From Geomicrobium halophilum (GTDB taxonomy: Bacteria > Bacillota > Bacilli > Bacillales > Marinococcaceae): a stretch of DNA of 64,000 nt. The notes under the pieces are model-generated. The model saw nothing but the letters and a program-made list of their open reading frames with translations, made no database searches and was not told the DNA's origin. A program made the position numbers and the translations under genes. This document shows, piece by piece, positions 63,139-64,000 of the stretch; within the stretch, counting starts at the first letter, position 1, and each line of letters begins with the position of its first letter. The stretch lies in contig NZ_JACHHJ010000001.1 in assembly GCF_014207655.1 (NCBI RefSeq), positions 1-64,000 on the forward strand, written 5' to 3'.

Positions 63139-64000
63139 ATGCGGACTTTTCTTGCAAAAAAAGGGATTGAGTTATCTTGGCGTACATATGTGCTGACGGC
63201 TTTAAGTTATATGGCTCTGGGGTTGTTTTCTTCACTGATCGTTGGACTCATTATCGAAACGATAGGAGACCAGGTGGGTGTTCTTTTTCTTGAAGAGATG
63301 GGAGCACTTGCCATGAGTCTCCTTGGCCCTGCCATTGGTGTGGCTGTTGCGTATGCCTTGGGGGCACCACCGTTAGTGATGTTTTCAGCGGTGGTTAGCG
63401 GCGCCGCCGGTGAAAGTATGGGCGGTCCAGCTGGGGCGTTTATTGCTGTCTTAGTTTCTGTAGAATTTGGAAAACTGGTCTCAAAGGAAACGAAATTTGA
63501 CATTCTCTTAACGCCTTTTGTTACGATCGTTATAGGATATATAATGGCAACGTCTGTCGGACCGGTTATTGCTAATGGATTACAGGCATTTGGTACGCTC
63601 ATTAACTGGGCAACCGAACAAGAGCCTTTAACGATGAGCATTCTCGTGTCTGCCCTGATGGGGATCGCACTTACGACTCCTTTTTCTAGCGCGGCGATCG
63701 CGATCATGCTTGATCTCGATGGCTTGGCTGCCGGTGCTGCAACTATCGGGTGCAGCGCACAGATGGTCGGCTTTGCCATCAGTAGTTTTCGTGATAACCG
63801 CTTTAGTGGCCTTGTATCTCTTGGAATTGGAACGTCCATGTTACAAGTTCCAAACATTATTCGTAACCCATGGATATTGATTCCTCCTACCGTCGCGGGA
63901 ATGATATTAGCCCCTATAGGTACAATCTTTTTTCAGATGTCCAGCAATGCAGAAGGGGCTGGGATGGGAACAAGTGGATTTGTCGGGCAGATCATGACGT
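63139..64000 (+). CDS. PTS EIIC-like membrane permease (PTS_EIIC_2 type), truncated by the window edge
   Basis: From ATG 63139 the frame stays open to the end of the window (287 residues visible). The start RTFLAKKGIELSWRTYVLTALSYMALGLFSSLIVGLIIETIGDQ, the glycine-rich VSGAAGESMGGPAGAFIAVLVSVE and TTPFSSAAIAIMLDLDGLAAGAATIGCSAQMVGFAISSFRDN are typical of the putative EIIC family whose members often lack separate EIIA/EIIB domains. Several hydrophobic segments are visible. The upstream site GAGGTTGGTG is weak. An opposite-strand ORF (63207-63857) is a shadow. Confidence 0.85.
   Translation, partial: MRTFLAKKGIELSWRTYVLTALSYMALGLFSSLIVGLIIETIGDQVGVLFLEEMGALAMSLLGPAIGVAVAYALGAPPLVMFSAVVSGAAGESMGGPAGAFIAVLVSVEFGKLVSKETKFDILLTPFVTIVIGYIMATSVGPVIANGLQAFGTLINWATEQEPLTMSILVSALMGIALTTPFSSAAIAIMLDLDGLAAGAATIGCSAQMVGFAISSFRDNRFSGLVSLGIGTSMLQVPNIIRNPWILIPPTVAGMILAPIGTIFFQMSSNAEGAGMGTSGFVGQIMT

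Noticed and set aside
63207-63857. Long minus-strand ORF (216 residues)
   Set aside because: It mirrors the PTS EIIC-like gene on the plus strand. Its composition (Pro, Thr, Ala-rich, no family features) is that of a shadow, and the plus-strand product is a recognisable membrane protein.

Overview
The window looks like chromosomal DNA of a spore-forming Bacillaceae species, probably a salt- or alkali-adapted one. Support comes from gene content and order: ytkD/ytlDCA/pckA/metK/ytoA/ytpAB, mnmM/yttB, leuS/ytfP, ytgP, rluB/ytzE and cysK/thpR/ytmP/trmB/ytzB/ytoP/ytoQ, which from memory resembles one region of the Bacillus subtilis chromosome. Other support is AGGAGG-type ribosome binding sites, frequent TTG/GTG starts, a Ger(x)C germination protein, and several very acidic exported proteins. 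The salt/alkali idea is inference from those acidic proteins and a betaine carrier.

Layout. 0.3-5.2 kb: an ABC exporter pair, a PatB-type C-S lyase, a 46-residue ORF, YwpF and the NUDIX enzyme YtkD. 5.4-8.0 kb: an importer of the SsuABC/ThiXYZ type (YtlD, YtlC, YtlA). 8.3-11.5 kb: pckA with a CcpN-like box, diverging from metK with an S-box (SAM) riboswitch. 11.6-15.8 kb: an M29 aminopeptidase, YtoA, and the YtpA/YtpB lipid pair. 15.9-22.5 kb: a betaine carrier, a lone Ger(x)C lipoprotein and the cold-response set des-desK-desR with candidate DesR operators. 22.6-31.7 kb: an amino-acid oxidase, mnmM, yttB, a DUF2642 protein, leuS behind a promoter-terminator leader, a membrane protein and ytfP. 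32.0 kb: tRNA-Ser(CGA).

32.3-49 kb looks accessory. A GntR gene heads a seven-gene operon (regulator, three-part TRAP transporter, zinc dehydrogenase, uxuA, SDR D-mannonate oxidoreductase). A divergent Ldh2-type dehydrogenase shares the intergenic region, which holds a palindrome and a consensus cre site. Together these suggest catabolism of a sugar acid through D-fructuronate and D-mannonate to 2-keto-3-deoxygluconate. Next come two decayed genes (a DUF1670 remnant and a frameshifted GrpB), small membrane or lipoproteins, an acidic class B penicillin-binding protein, a DUF6884 protein, an acyl-CoA ligase behind a cre-like site, and an aldo/keto reductase. 49-64 kb returns to core genes: a MurJ-like flippase, an FtsW/RodA glycosyltransferase, a pseudouridine synthase, ytzE, cysK, thpR, lrgAB, a NERD protein, ytmP, trmB, ytzB, ytoP, ytoQ and the start of a PTS EIIC-like permease cut by the window edge.

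Two repeat families stand out. One is a dispersed intergenic element with ends GTTCAAAAAG/CTTTTTGAAC, in at least seven full, partial or decayed copies. The other is an array with a 21-nt period and core TTCGGCG, seen at two loci. I saw no CRISPR array, no intact transposase and no prophage. The best candidates for something undescribed are the leuS leader and the 21-nt arrays.
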